Source: Lucinisca nassula (lineage: Eukaryota; Mollusca; Bivalvia; Lucinida; Lucinidae). From it: 64,000 nucleotides of DNA. The notes below the pieces were generated by a model, which worked only from the letters and a program-made list of their open reading frames with translations, was not told the origin of the DNA and did no database searches. Positions 1-10,139 of this stretch are shown here, piece by piece. Position numbers and translations under genes: made by a program. The stretch is from positions 15,636,538 to 15,700,537 of the forward strand of contig OY757017.1 in NCBI GenBank assembly GCA_963580285.1, written 5' to 3'. Within the stretch, counting starts at the first letter, position 1; each line of letters opens with the position of its first letter.

Positions 1-152
1 TTTAAGTTTTACGTCCCACCAACAGCTAAGGTCATGTGGAGAAGGGACCTCGGATTAAAGACTCATCCAAAAGTCAGGAGAAGCCCGGGATCGAACCTGC
101 GATCCCTGGTTTACAAGACGAGTAGCATAACCACTGCACCACAGTGGCTTCT
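1..152 (-). mobile_element. tRNA-derived SINE, copy 1 (reaches the window edge)
   Basis: On the minus strand a tRNA-like head starts near 152. An A-box-like TGGTGCAGTGGTTA lies at 141-128 and a B-box GGTTCGATC at 98-90. The anticodon-loop region reads CTTGTAA, like tRNA-Thr(TGT). The head is followed by a ~75-bp body ending GGGACGTAAAACTT. The same head and body recur at 605-757, 29690-29835 and 35285-35415, so this is a dispersed SINE and not a working tRNA gene. The 3' end may continue outside the window. Confidence 0.75.
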
Positions 153-604
153 ACTATGTGAATGAGAGTGATTGATTTTTGAGAGTTTTGGATTATGATT
201 AAGAGACAAGTAAGTAATAAATTTGTAAGGGATCAGTAAAAATGTAATCATCTCATAAGTTTGTTATGTTGTGGACACCTCCCAAAACTACTCAGATATT
301 CATTTCTGACTAATCTGTACGTCTCTACCTGCCTTTTTATTTGACTGCAGAATCGAGGATAATTTAAGATGAGCTACGTGAGCAAGAGTGATTGTTCGAG
401 TACTGATGTGAGTTTTGGCTCATGGTTACGAGGGCGAGTATATCGCAAGTTTGTCAGGAATCAGTAAAAATGAATTCATCTCATAAGCGTGTTATGCTGT
501 GAACACCTTCCATTATATTCTTTTCTGACCTTTTCTTTCATTTATTTATTTGACATCAGCCATCCAAGTATAATTAATGATCGACAATGTGAATGGGTGA
601 AAGA

Positions 605-757
605 GTTTTAGTTTTACGTCCCACCAACAGCTACGGTCATGTGGAGAAGGGATCTCGGTTACAAGACACATCAAAAAGTCACGAGAAGCCCGGGATCGAA
701 TCTGCGATCCCTGGTTTACAAGATGAGTAGCATAACCACTGCACCACAGTGGCTTCT
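605..757 (-). mobile_element. tRNA-derived SINE, copy 2
   Basis: Nearly the same as the copy at 1-152, including the A-box-like segment, but with one change in the B box (gatcgaatc on the plus strand). It was copied as part of the 605-bp tandem duplication and is not an independent insertion, because the flanking sequence is duplicated with it. Confidence 0.75.
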
Positions 758-1160
758 ACTATGTGAATGAGAGTGATTGATTTTTGAGAGTTTTGGATTA
801 TGAGTAAGAGACAAGTAAGTAATAAATTCGTAAGGGATCAGTAAAAATGTAATCATCTCATAAGTTTGTTATGTTGTGGACACCTCCCAAAATTACTCAG
901 ATATTCATTTCTGACTAATCTGTACGTCTCTACCTGCCTTTTTGTTTGACTGCAGAATCGAGGATAATTTAAGATGGACTACGTGAGCAAGAGTAATTGT
1001 TCGAGTACTGATGTGAGTTTTGGCTCATGGTTACGAGAGCGAGTGAGTTGCAAGTTTGTGAGGAATCAATAAAAATGAACTCATTCCATAAGTGTGTTAT
1101 GCTGAGAAGACCTTCCAAAACTACTCGTTTATTCTTTTTTGACACATCTAAACCTTTTCT

Positions 1161-2012
1161 TTTTAATGTCTAATTATTTGACAACAGTCATCCGAGGAAA
1201 ATTTATATGTCGTGCTCTTGTTAAGGTTATCTCCTTAATCTTGTCTCAGACATCAAGGTCTAGTACAATGTGCAGCATGATTGATTACAACTTAAAAGTG
1301 TTTATTGCTCCACTGTAGCCCATTCTACTGATAGGACATTTATGTCAAAAACCTAGATTGTGGGTACTCATTGCGGAACTGCATCGCCAAGGTGGTTCTA
1401 ATGAGTATCCACCTATGATTTTGAACAGAAATTAGAAAAATTAGGTATACCCCAGTATTATTTTACAGGAAACAGTCTGAAAGTGAAAAAGGGATAACTC
1501 GAACATTTTTTCAAATCATCTGGCATTTTCATGTTTGGTTTTATCGTTTGCTGAAAAAATGTTCGAAACCATGACGGCATGCTTTGCACGTGCTTAATGG
1601 CCAGTCACGTGACAATACCCTCTATTTTTTAACATATTGCTATTATTTTGAAGTTACTAAAGCAACCGCAAAATCACGTGCAAAACCAAAAACGTGCATT
1701 TGATTTCGTCGTCGAGGGTTGGTTACTTCCATTGAAACCATATTTTCTATTCATGCAAACTAATGTTTCGCGGCCCATATAATTGTTATATATATATAAT
1801 ACCGTTTTTTATCATTGTTTATGAACGTAACGTTACTGACGCCGGAAGTAACGCCGGAAGTAACGTCGTTACGCATTGTTGCTATGTCAATAACTTAACG
1901 TCTTCTTGAAAAGCTGTTAGAACAGTGAAACCGGTAGAAGCGTATAAAATATACAAAATTGTGTGGCGATATCGGACTTTGTTGATTTTCTATATATATA
2001 TATATATAATTG
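1161..2012. repeat. 852-bp tandem duplication, unit 1
   Basis: Begins at ttttaatgtctaatt and ends after a (TA)n tract and aattg. Everything checked recurs 852 bases downstream. The unit holds a hairpin MITE (1341-1434), CACGTG motifs, a GCCGGAAGTAACG double motif near 1841-1868 and the TA tract. A short ORF (1925-2170) crosses the unit junction and is an artefact of the duplication. Confidence 0.9.
1341..1434. mobile_element. Hairpin MITE, copy in 852-bp unit 1
   Basis: A foldback sequence: left arm CTAGATTGTGGGTACTCAT, right arm ATGAGTATCCACCTATGAT followed by TTTTGAACAGAAAT. It belongs to the family best seen at 9785-9890. The same copy recurs at 2193-2286 through the tandem duplication. 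Confidence 0.7.
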
Positions 2013-2864
2013 TTTTAATGTCTAATTATTTGACAACAGTCATCCGAGGAAAATTTATATGTCGTGCTCTTGTTAAGGTTATCTCCTTAATCTTGTCTCA
2101 GACATCAAGGTCTAGTACAATGTGCAGCATGATTGATTACAACTTAAAAGTGTTTATTGCTCCACTGTAGCCCATTCTACTGATAGGACATTTATGTCAA
2201 AAACCTAGATTGTGGGTACTCATTGCGGAACTGCATCGCCAAGGTGGTTCTAATGAGTATCCACCTATGATTTTGAACAGAAATTAGAAAAATTAGGTAT
2301 ACCCCAGTATTATTTTACAGGAAACAGTCTGAAAGTGAAAAAGGGATAACTCGAACATTTTTTCAAATCATCTGGCATTTTCATGTTTGGTTTTATCGTT
2401 TGCTGAAAAAATGTTCGAAACCATGACGGCATGCTTTGCACGTGCTTAATGGCCAGTCACGTGACAATACCCTCTATTTTTTAACATATTGCTATTATTT
2501 TGAAGTTACTAAAGCAACCGCAAAATCACGTGCAAAACCAAAAACGTGCATTTGATTTCGTCGTCGAGGGTTGGTTACTTCCATTGAAACCATATTTTCT
2601 ATTCATGCAAACTAATGTTTCGCGGCCCATATAATTGTTATATATATATAATACCGTTTTTTATCATTGTTTATGAACGTAACGTTACTGACGCCGGAAG
2701 TAACGCCGGAAGTAACGTCGTTACGCATTGTTGCTATGTCAATAACTTAACGTCTTCTTGAAAAGCTGTTAGAACAGTGAAACCGGTAGAAGCGTATAAA
2801 ATATACAAAATTGTGTGGCGATATCGGACTTTGTTGATTTTCTATATATATATATATAATTGTT
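2013..2864. repeat. 852-bp tandem duplication, unit 2
   Basis: By eye this differs from unit 1 only in the length of the terminal TA tract (about two bases shorter). Such identity implies a very recent duplication or an assembly artefact. The right edge runs into half of a hairpin MITE (2862-2913). Confidence 0.9.
2193..2286. mobile_element. Hairpin MITE, copy in 852-bp unit 2
   Basis: Duplicate of the copy at 1341-1434, present because it lies inside the duplicated 852-bp unit. A solitary right half of the same element follows at 2862-2913 (ends ATCTATGTTTGAAGCAGAAA). Confidence 0.7.
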
Positions 2865-2914
2865 AGAACCACGTTATCAAGAACCCAAAATCTATGTTTG
2901 AAGCAGAAATAAGG

Positions 2915-3300
2915 AAAATAATGTTATTTTTGTTCACAACATGTAAAACAGTGATACTGAACTTTCGCATTTTATCCTTTCATATAAAGAGACTGATACA
3001 TAGAGAACACAGATTGAATGAAAACGTTCCCTAGTTATGTAAACAAATACTGCAGAACCAAAATTTTAACAGCCTAGAGAATCAGATAAGGATCATTAAG
3101 AAAGCAATACATGCCAATCACTTCTGGGAGTCCATTTCTTATCATATTAATGGGATAACTTCCAAAGATAGAAGAACTTGCTATCAGAGAGGAAAAGAGA
3201 AGTGAAACATTAAATATACAGTTATATGACTTATTAATTTAAAATTTGTTATCCGACTAGTAGCTAGTCTACAAAAATGAGTAAGCTTGATAGTGAACGT
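2915..3300. other. No recognisable feature
   Basis: AT-rich sequence without a supported ORF, RNA or repeat boundary. The phrase ATCCGACTAGTAGCTAGTCT near 3250 recurs at 3770-3795 and, in part and inverted, near 31320-31345, so repeat-derived DNA begins at its right end. Confidence 0.5.
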
Positions 3301-4290
3301 ATTGGAATCTAACGTGGGCTCACTGACCGTTCCAAGGCGGTTCTTCTGCGGCGGTTTATTTATGTAATTGTTTGTTACTGTTTGTGTGTATCACTTGTGT
3401 CTTTTTATTTTTGATGGCCATTAGACCATTTTCTGGGAAAGTTGCTGACCTTTTGGCCTTCCATTTTTCCCTTATGATCTGGTCACTCTTTCCCTTTGCT
3501 GGGAGGAATAAGTTAATTGTACCAATTCATTAGCCTAGCCCCTAGGCGTTAAAATGATTAATATGGACATATGCATTGACAATGAGCAGTATAATAATTT
3601 AGCTAGTCTAGTCTCTCTTTCTCGATTTTATGATAATACTTAGCCAAGACGTGTATTTGAGACTCCAGCAAATAGACTTGCCATTACTATGAAGTTGAAA
3701 ATATTTTACTACATGTATGTGTAATGATAATGATAATAATGATATTCAGACTTTTATTATCAGACTAGTTTTATTATCAGACTAGTAGCTAGTCTACCAA
3801 TTCATGATCATTGTGTAACTTCTACTCAATAGGAAAAAGTTGGGACCAGTTCATTTGCTTTAAGGTTAACCTAGTGTACGTTTGAGTTTAGTAAAGTAGA
3901 AGAAAAGCAATGATCAGGAATCAATACAATTAACTTACACCTCCCATCAGAGATACCAAAGGATAAGAAGTACAAACATGAAGCGACTAGACCGTAATGG
4001 AAACGTCAACAGAGGAAAGCCAAAAGGACAATTACTTTCCCACAAAATGGCCAATTGGCTTTCCAAAATAAAATATCTAAGCGATACATATATTTATACA
4101 ATTACTGACAAGCAATTACGCAAATAAACCGAGAACAACGTGAAATGAATTCCACTGGGGTTGGGCTGGGGTGTCAAATCGATTTTACGCAGCTGCAATC
4201 TTCGCCCTTACCTCCGTTGCGGTTTAGACAACAACTTTGTTTAGTCTGCATGAAGGCAAATATGTTTAAAACCTATGTTCTGGTTTGTAA
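3300..4290. mobile_element. Foldback element, two opposed arms (diverged)
   Basis: The left arm (about 3340-3540) contains TGTGTATCACTTGTGTCTTT and TTTTTGATGGCCATT. The right arm (about 3835-4150) contains the complementary motifs, for example AAAATGGCCAATTGGC and AAGCGACTAGACCGTAATGG. The arms match the better preserved palindrome at 35505-36060. A third fragment is at 4415-4500 (CCTTTGGTGTCTTTGGTGGG). No transposase is encoded. Confidence 0.6.
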
Positions 4291-4499
4291 CTAAATAAAT
4301 GAGACGATTCTAGTGAGCAAAGATGGAGTAAGTAATTCACACATTTCTATTGTGCTATCACGAGTAAGATGTATAGCACAGACAGTTAATGCAGTGGATT
4401 AAAAGTCTTGTATTTTTTTCCCTTTGGTGTCTTTGGTGGGTGGAGTAAGTTAATGGTATCGATTCCTGATCTTTGTATTACTTCTGCTTTACAGGTTTT

Positions 4500-5360
4500 A
4501 CCATATTTCTAGAGATTTATTGATTCCTCACAAACTTTTCTTAATCATAAGTCAAAAAAGCACATTAATACTCACTCAAACATCAGTTACTCTCACTCAC
4601 CTAGTCGATCATTAATTATCCTCGGTTCTGTAATCAAATAAATAGGCATGGAGAAACGTATAGACGAGTCAGAAAAGAATTATTAAGACGTTTTGGAAGG
4701 TGTTCACAGCATTCATTTTTATTGTTTCCTAATAAACTTGCGAATCACTCTCTTGATCAGAACTCAAACAAATACTCACTTCAAAACCAGTCACCCGCAC
4801 TCACGTACCCCGTCATAATTTATCATCGATTCTGTACATAAATGTGTAATGCTGTGAACACCTTCCAGAACTATTCAATTATACTATTCTGAGTCATATA
4901 TACATTTCTATCCGCCTTATTTATTTGAAAACAGCCATTCGAGGATAATTTATGATCGATAATGCAAGTGAAAGTTATTGAGGTTCGACTGAGTATTTTT
5001 ATGAGTTTTGACTTATGATTGAGAGAGTGACTTGGTCGCAAATATGAAAGGTAGCGAGAAAAAAAAATGAATTCATTTCATAAGTGTGTCATGCTGTGAA
5101 CACTTACAAAAGCTAATCAATTATTGTTGTACGATACTATCTCCCTATTGATTTAACTACATAACTGAGGATAATTTATGATCGAAAAAAGAAAAAGAAA
5201 ACCAACATTTATACTCCAAGGTGCCCGACCCAAACCTCAATTATTATTTTCTGACTCATCTTAAAGTTTCTTTCTGCCAATATATTTTGACAACAACCAA
5301 TCCGAGGATAATTTATGATCGAGTGTGCGAGTGAACGTGATGAGTTTCAGTGGAGCATAC
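4500..5360. repeat. Copies of a ~245-bp repeat family in both orientations
   Basis: Two minus-strand copies (about 4505-4640 and 4640-4830) are followed by plus-strand copies (about 4840-5030, 5040-5180 and 5270-5340). Shared landmarks are TGCTGTGAACACCTTCC, GAGGATAATTTATGATCGA and the (reverse-complemented) TTGATTCCTCACAAACTT. The same family fills 180-1155 and reappears at 45950-46030. No ORF. Confidence 0.65.
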
Positions 5361-5720
5361 TATATTAAAATCCAAGGCGATTGTGTAGGTTAGGTTTTGT
5401 CAATATCAACTTGTATGCCGAAAATGATACGAATGTTCCAAGCGGTTTAGATTTTATACTTCTTACTCATTTTTAATTATTTTGCCTCGGTTAGGTCATT
5501 CATAAAGTTTTTTTGGCATAAAACAATCTCATGGGTTAGGTATTGATAATATCAATCCGTACTTCGGCGAGGCCATTAAGGAAGTGCTAATAAATAAATG
5601 AAGTGTTGTAGCATAAGGAAGTTTCATGGATTAGCCATTGTCAATATCAGTCCGTACGCCAAAAACGGATCGGAATATATGAAGATGTTTAGACAGCTGC
5701 TCTGATATTTATCAAGGGGA
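5360..5720. repeat. ~120-bp repeat family with CTCGGCGAGG motif
   Basis: Three tandem, diverged copies share 'ttgtcaatatcaNtccgta', 'gccaaaaacggatcgga' and the phrase GGTTAGGT. Related copies occur at 28270-28400 and 44755-45165, where the GCCTCGCCGAGGC palindrome is clearer. No coding potential. Confidence 0.55.
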
Positions 5721-5934
5721 ATAATCAACGTTTCCGCCGAATATAAAATGAATAAAAAAATAAAAATACACATCGTTGATGCTTAGTGTTATAGAAACAA
5801 AAGACCTAAAGACATAAAACGTTTAATCTAAAGCTATCTGTACAAATTATAGCCTAATATATGATGAAACGAGGAATTTAGAAGCGGAACTAAATAATAG
5901 TTTACGCACACATTCGAGTTATTTTTGTTTCAAG

Positions 5935-5941
5935 TATAAAA
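5935..5941 (+). promoter_or_regulatory. Possible TATA box upstream of the stem-loop ORF
   Basis: TATAAAA lies 28 bases before the ATG of the 73-codon ORF. A start about 30 bases downstream would fall at the TTCAG of 5961-5965, giving a 5' leader of only a few bases, which is short even for a histone-type gene. The same stretch, TTTTTCTTCAG, is also a good splice acceptor, so the TATA reading and the acceptor reading compete. Confidence 0.35.
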
Positions 5942-5968
5942 CATGCAACTCCAGTTTTTCTTCAGAAG

Positions 5969-6190
5969 ATGATGGATCATCCAATGTATATATTTGGATT
6001 TCCGTCATCTAGTTGTTTTGAAAATGCACTGCACTTCTGTTTCAACAGAGGATATGATGTGCATGAGGGGTTCATCTATGGATGCCGGAGCCTAGAGCTG
6101 TTTGTAGAAGTAGAGGCTGCCTCCCTGGTGCAATTCTGCAGAAGCCAGGACATTCACTACACGCTCTATGTTCAGGTCTCCTTAGAGTAG
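5969..6190 (+). CDS. Unknown 73-residue ORF followed by a histone-type 3' end
   Basis: Product not recognised. The ORF starts with two adjacent ATGs and stops at TAG 6188-6190. The protein is rich in aromatic and Cys residues (four Cys; FGFPSSSCFENALHF near the start; LVQFCRSQDIHYTLYV near the end) and is not basic, so it is not an obvious core or linker histone. Downstream, 14 bases after the stop, lies a near-perfect histone mRNA stem-loop (6205-6220) and a purine-rich element, which is the main reason to take the ORF seriously. A TATA box (5935) and a good 3' splice acceptor (ending 5965) are both present, so it could be an intronless mini-gene or the last exon of a larger one. It could also be a decayed gene whose only intact part is the 3' end. 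No homologous copy is seen elsewhere in the window. Confidence 0.4.
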   Translation: MMDHPMYIFGFPSSSCFENALHFCFNRGYDVHEGFIYGCRSLELFVEVEAASLVQFCRSQDIHYTLYVQVSLE

Positions 6191-6204
6191 ACAAGCCTCC
6201 AAAC

Positions 6205-6220
6205 GGCCCTTTTAAGGGCC
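6205..6220 (+). promoter_or_regulatory. Histone mRNA 3' stem-loop (SLBP site)
   Basis: GGCCCT-TTTA-AGGGCC: a 6-bp stem with GG at the base, a 4-base U-rich loop and a T-A closing pair, exactly the geometry of the metazoan replication-dependent histone stem-loop. The 5' flank CCAAAC and 3' flank ACACT fit the usual A/C-rich flanks. Known role of the family: binding of SLBP and production of a non-polyadenylated 3' end in S phase. Seen once in the window. Confidence 0.85.
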
Positions 6221-6236
6221 ACACTAAAGAAATGAC
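6221..6236 (+). promoter_or_regulatory. Possible histone downstream element (U7 snRNA pairing site)
   Basis: ACACTAAAGAAATGAC follows the stem-loop directly; the purine-rich AAAGAAA-type core lies a few bases past the expected cleavage site. In histone genes this region pairs with U7 snRNA. Its presence argues that the stem-loop is part of a processing signal and not a chance hairpin. Confidence 0.5.
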
Positions 6237-6239
6237 TAT

Positions 6240-6410
6240 GACAGTTTTATGCTAGTGTAAGATAAAACAAGAGCACGGGTAACCTGTTTTTTTTTTTTTT
6301 TTTTTTCGTGTGTTATAAAGGGAAACAAATCATTCCAATAACATGATAAAATGGTGGAACCTTATCAGAATGTAACTCCGGTGATGACACAGATCTGTGT
6401 GATGAATTTG
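6240..6410. other. T tract and decayed repeat start
   Basis: After the stem-loop comes AAAACAAGAGCACGGGTAAC (6250-6275), which resembles the 5' end of the pearl/HINE-like copy at 7884 (AAACAAGAGCACCACAAG), then an uninterrupted T run to about 6306. Nothing else is supported. Confidence 0.4.
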
Positions 6411-6801
6411 TATGTACATACGCAAATATTTTTGAACCCGCGCGCGGGTATGATAAACAGGATTAAGCCTGCGACGTCCGCCAAATGTCACGGAGACCCA
6501 ACGGCTAATCGACATTATTGATGCGCCGTGGATGGCTAATGCATGTTAATACGGAGTTTTCTTTCCGTCTTAGAGTCAGCTAAGTATGCGCCGATCTACA
6601 TCCAGTGCCCTTGAAAGTAACTATCGTATTTTCTTCTTTCGTGAAGCTTTGTTGATATGAATATGCAAAATCGGCGTCCACTAAGCATTGCAGATATGTC
6701 TCATCTTTCCACAGAGTGTGAATCAGAATCTAAGCGCTTAGCCGATTGAACAGGGTTTGGTTTGCAAATCAGATCGACAGGTAAAACAACACCACGAAAA
6801 C

Positions 6802-7883
6802 ACATGGCATTACCGATTTTATGGATATCATTATAGTATAAGATATCTTATGAAGCTAAGAGAAAATGTCATAACGAACTGCATGCTAGTTTTAACGAAC
6901 TAATGTTAAAAAGCGAATACAAATATTAATTTGCTGAGCTGATGTCGGATGTGGAAGGACAAATGTTATTTGTATGCGTCCGAGATGATGCTAATTATTT
7001 TCTGTGATGTCATGGATCAGTTAGCACTTTTCAAAAGGTTCTATTCGCTAACAAAAATACCTTCGAAATCGTCTGAACACCACACACTTCGCAACTGAAC
7101 ATCATTTATTTACTTTCTCAGATTTTTGGGATACATAGAAACATCGGAAAGCACCGAATACCGGAAAGCAATAAAAATACCGGAAAGCACCTTATTATTA
7201 TTATTAATTTATAGCGAAAGAATATGTTAAAAAGTAATTGTATATATTATATTGATAAATGTTACTGAAAAAAGTTACATCCACCCCGACCAACACACCT
7301 GGAGTGGCCTGTTATTATGCATTGTCGTGATCAGGTGGCACTTTGCACTGTCAATGTTCGAAGAATATGATATCACAGTATTATGTTCTGTCACTAATTA
7401 TCTATTTTCATATACTTAACCAACTTATGCAATTAATGTCTTCAATTTAACGTGTCTCTGTGACCCAGTGGATATTGAACTCCGACTCATAATCATTAGG
7501 TCTCTCGCCGCTGTAGGTTCGAGCCTTGATCTGGTGACATGTTAGACGCTAAGCTCTGCAACGGAAGCTGTCTTTTCTCTTGATAAAATACGCAATCTTC
7601 GAAAGTGGTTGGGCGCTTAGATACTTTATATATACGAGGCATGTTTTGGCGACAAATAGATCGTTCGTTGTGTTCCAAAAATATTAAAGATTTTATATTA
7701 TTAAATTGTTTTTGTTTTCTAAACCGATCTACCTTAATGCACTTTGCCTGTGCCACGACTTCAGTTTTTGATAGTCGATGGGCCTTTTTCATTAACAATT
7801 TGGAGAAAAAAAAAGCATACATTTTGGAAATGGGAAAAAACGGTGATCGAGAACCCAGCCGATTTTGAAACAATTTTGAAGAA
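6802..7883. other. Interior of the inverted-arm element, no gene
   Basis: AT-rich DNA. The ORFs here (for example 7496-7936 on the minus strand and 7605-7868 on the plus strand) overlap each other, show no domain and contain repeat sequence. GGAAAGCACC/ACCGGAAAGCA repeats three times near 7145-7190. No other feature is supported. Confidence 0.5.
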
Positions 7884-8800
7884 AAACAAGAGCACCACAA
7901 GCGGATGCAAACGCTCGGCTGTACTCTGCTTGTCATTATGAAGAAGTTATATTAAGTCTCCGTTGATAAATATAGGCGCTAGAGCGATAACAAAGTTTTT
8001 CTATAAATAGACATAGTGGCCTTTACATTGAGGCCATGACTTAGAAAATCTAACTAGCTGGAGATATTATCATAAGCAACATTTGTGTGGAATTATATAT
8101 TAAAATCCGTTGAAAAATGTAGGCGCTAGAGTGATAACAAAGATTGTCTAAAAATAGCCACAGCGGCCTTGACATTGAGGCCATGGCCTTGAATGTCGAC
8201 CTCGCTCGAGATAGTATCATAAGCAACATTTGTGTGAAGTTACATTAAAATCCGTTGAAAAATGTAGGCGCTAAAGCGATATCAAAGTTTTTCTAAAAAT
8301 AGCCACAGTGATCCTGACCTTGGGGCCATGACCTTTAAAGTCGAACTCGCTCGAGATATTATCATAAGCAACATTTATATGAAGTAATATTAAAATCCGT
8401 TGAAAAATGCTAGCGCTAGAGCGATGACAAAGAATATCTAAAAATAGCCACAGTGACCTTAACCTTGAGGTCATGACCTTCAAAGTCAAATTCGCTTGAG
8501 ATATTATCATAAGCAACATTGGTGTGAAGTTATATTTAAATCCGTTGAATAATGTAGGCGCTAGTGATGACAAAGTTTTTTCTAAAAATAGTCATAGTGA
8601 CGTTGACCTTGAGGTCATGACCTTGAAAGTTGTCATAGTAATGCGGACTGTCATTATGATGAAGTGATGTGAGTTTAAAGGCAATATGTGATGTACTGTT
8701 GAAGATATTTAAAAATGTCAAAGTTTTTGCACGACGACGCTGGCGACGACGCTGACGACAACGACGCAGACGAAGGCGCTTCGAAACAGCCGAGCTAAAA
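7884..8800 (+). mobile_element. Pearl/HINE-like non-autonomous element, 146-bp core repeats
   Basis: The 5' end AAACAAGAGCACCACAAG is followed by five tandem units of about 146 bp (the TAGGCGCTAGAGCGAT landmark at 7971, 8119, 8265, 8411 and 8555). Each unit includes AGCCACAGTGACCTTGACC and GAGGTCATGACCTTGAA. A GACGACGCTGACGAC microsatellite follows (8731-8780), then a decayed 3' end, CCGAGCTAAAA. The same core occurs at 32745-33590 and 34160-34350. No protein is encoded. Assignment to pearl or Helitron-like elements is by architecture only. Confidence 0.7.
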
Positions 8801-9602
8801 ATGGGATGTGTTCTTACACGGCTCCGTGTACAGTTCTGATAACTCAATGAATTATAATAAGATAATCCACGGCGCATTTCCAGGATGCATACGTAGGTGT
8901 TAGTATGACCCACTTTGCATATAAAGCATTTAGCTTTTGAAATTTCGTATTGAAGTGAAAACTGTATTTGTTTTATAGCCTATATATTTAAACAAGACAA
9001 AGACTCAAATAAAAGTGCGGAAACTGTAGATTGATCGCAGTTCAAAGATGACAGCAGGTGTAAACTTTTCAAAATGTCATAAGTTTTCGTGATATTGTTT
9101 ACCTGTCGACCTGATTTACAAACCAAACCCCGTTAAATCGGCTAATCGCTGGAATTCCGATTCACACTTCGTGGAAAGATGAGAAACATCTGCAGTGCTT
9201 AGTGGACGCCGATTTTTGCATATTCATATCAACAAAGCTTCACGAAAGAAGAAAACACGATACTTACTTTCAAGGACACTTGATGTAGATCGGCGCATAC
9301 TTAGCTGACTCTAAGACGGAACGAAAACTCCGTATCAACATGCATTAGCCATCCACGGCGCACCAATAATGTCGATTAGCCGTTGGGTCCCCGTGAATGT
9401 GGGTGATCGCAAGGTAAACGCGGTGTTTCCGCGGCGTATTAATGTAAAAAAAATATTGTCCGCGTTACCTGTCTTCAAATTTCGATCCAAATCCGAAAGT
9501 ACTTTTCTTATTCCTGCTCAAAACAAAGATTATCCCGAAAACAAGCCTATATATTTTTCGACCCCATTGAACCCCACTTTTATATGATTTTTGTAATGGA
9601 TT

Positions 9603-9665
9603 GCAGGTACTCAATAGCTCCGCCACGACGAGTCGTTTCTATCGAGTGCCCACAATCGATATAAG
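9603..9665. mobile_element. Hairpin MITE, partial copy
   Basis: GGTACTCAATAG and TATCGAGTGCCCACAATCGAT face each other around CGCCACGACGAGTCG. This is the central part of the hairpin MITE seen complete at 9785-9890, with outer arms missing or diverged. Confidence 0.5.
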
Positions 9666-9784
9666 AAAGTAATGCTTACCACTGTTAACCCAATTTAACT
9701 ATACAAAAATGGGGGTTGAGGTAGGTCAAGGTTATATAGCCGTGTGTTCGTGATGTTCACCAACTATACTGGGGTATACAATAT

Positions 9785-9890
9785 TTTTTCTTATGTCTGC
9801 TCAAAAACATAGATTGTGGATACTCAGTAGAACCGCCTCGTCGTGGCGGTCCTATCGAGTATTTACAATCTATGTTTTGAGCAGAAATAA
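9785..9890. mobile_element. Hairpin MITE, best-preserved copy
   Basis: Left arm TCTGCTCAAAAACATAGATT continues GTGGATACTC; the right arm mirrors it through GAGTATTTACAATCTATG to TTTTGAGCAGAAATA. A GC-rich centre (CCGCCTCGTCGTGGCGG) makes the whole ~105 bp a single hairpin. An A run follows at 9889-9913. At least ten full or partial relatives lie in the window. No coding capacity; mobilisation in trans by an unknown transposase is inferred. Confidence 0.75.
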
Positions 9891-10139
9891 AAAAAAAAAA
9901 AAAAAAAAAAAAACATTAAACATTTTTGGACAAAAATTGACACGGGCCTGTTTTGGTAATGGCGCATCTGACAGACCTACCGTGACCGGCAACAGTTACA
10001 TGTGCATGACAAAAAGAAATACGAAAAACAGTCTGGTATCGTATGAAGAATCAGTTGGAGAATTTTCCTTTTCGGACAATCGAAGTTTACAGGTGTAAGG
10101 AATAGAATCAATATAAGGAATTGTGGTTTAAGCACTCAA

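Larger units (their letters stand above)
1..1155. repeat. Tandem duplication, 605-bp unit
   Basis: Landmarks recur at a constant offset of 605: the SINE tail (6 and 611), the end of the SINE head (146 and 751) and the sequence around CTCATAAGTTTGTTATG. Each unit holds one SINE and two diverged copies of a ~245-bp element (landmarks GATCAGTAAAAATG, ATAAGYGTGTTATGCTGTG, GAGGATAATTTAWGATCGA). The second unit carries scattered substitutions, so this duplication is older than the 852-bp one beside it. No coding content is seen. Confidence 0.8.
6415..9450. mobile_element. Unclassified element with ~330-390-bp inverted arms
   Basis: The sequence 6482-6801 recurs inverted at 9083-9403: for example GACCCAACGGCTAATCGAC, ATCGGCGTCCACTAAGCA, GAAGCTTTGTTGATATGAAT and GATCGACAGGTAAAACAA all have complements on the right. 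Similarity probably continues outward to about 6420 and 9450 in weaker form, because both outward frames begin MSISRWV and keep related residues for some 25 codons. The interior (6802-9082) codes for no transposase and holds a nested pearl/HINE-like copy. No clear target-site duplication was found, so the superfamily is open. Confidence 0.65.

Noticed and set aside
60..152. Functional tRNA-Thr gene on the minus strand
   Set aside because: Same head and body occur in four places, two of them by tandem duplication; no terminator follows the tRNA part.
1925..2170. 81-codon ORF
   Set aside because: It spans the junction of two identical 852-bp units; the second half is plain repeat sequence and the start is an artefact.
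5969..6190. Weak resemblance of the ORF end to part of histone H3
   Set aside because: A few residues (EL, LV, QD) line up only with shifting offsets and the first half shows nothing, so I treat it as chance unless a search says otherwise.
7496..7936. 146-codon minus-strand ORF
   Set aside because: It overlaps the 5' end of a nested element and an opposing ORF, has no domain, and its composition follows the AT-rich background.
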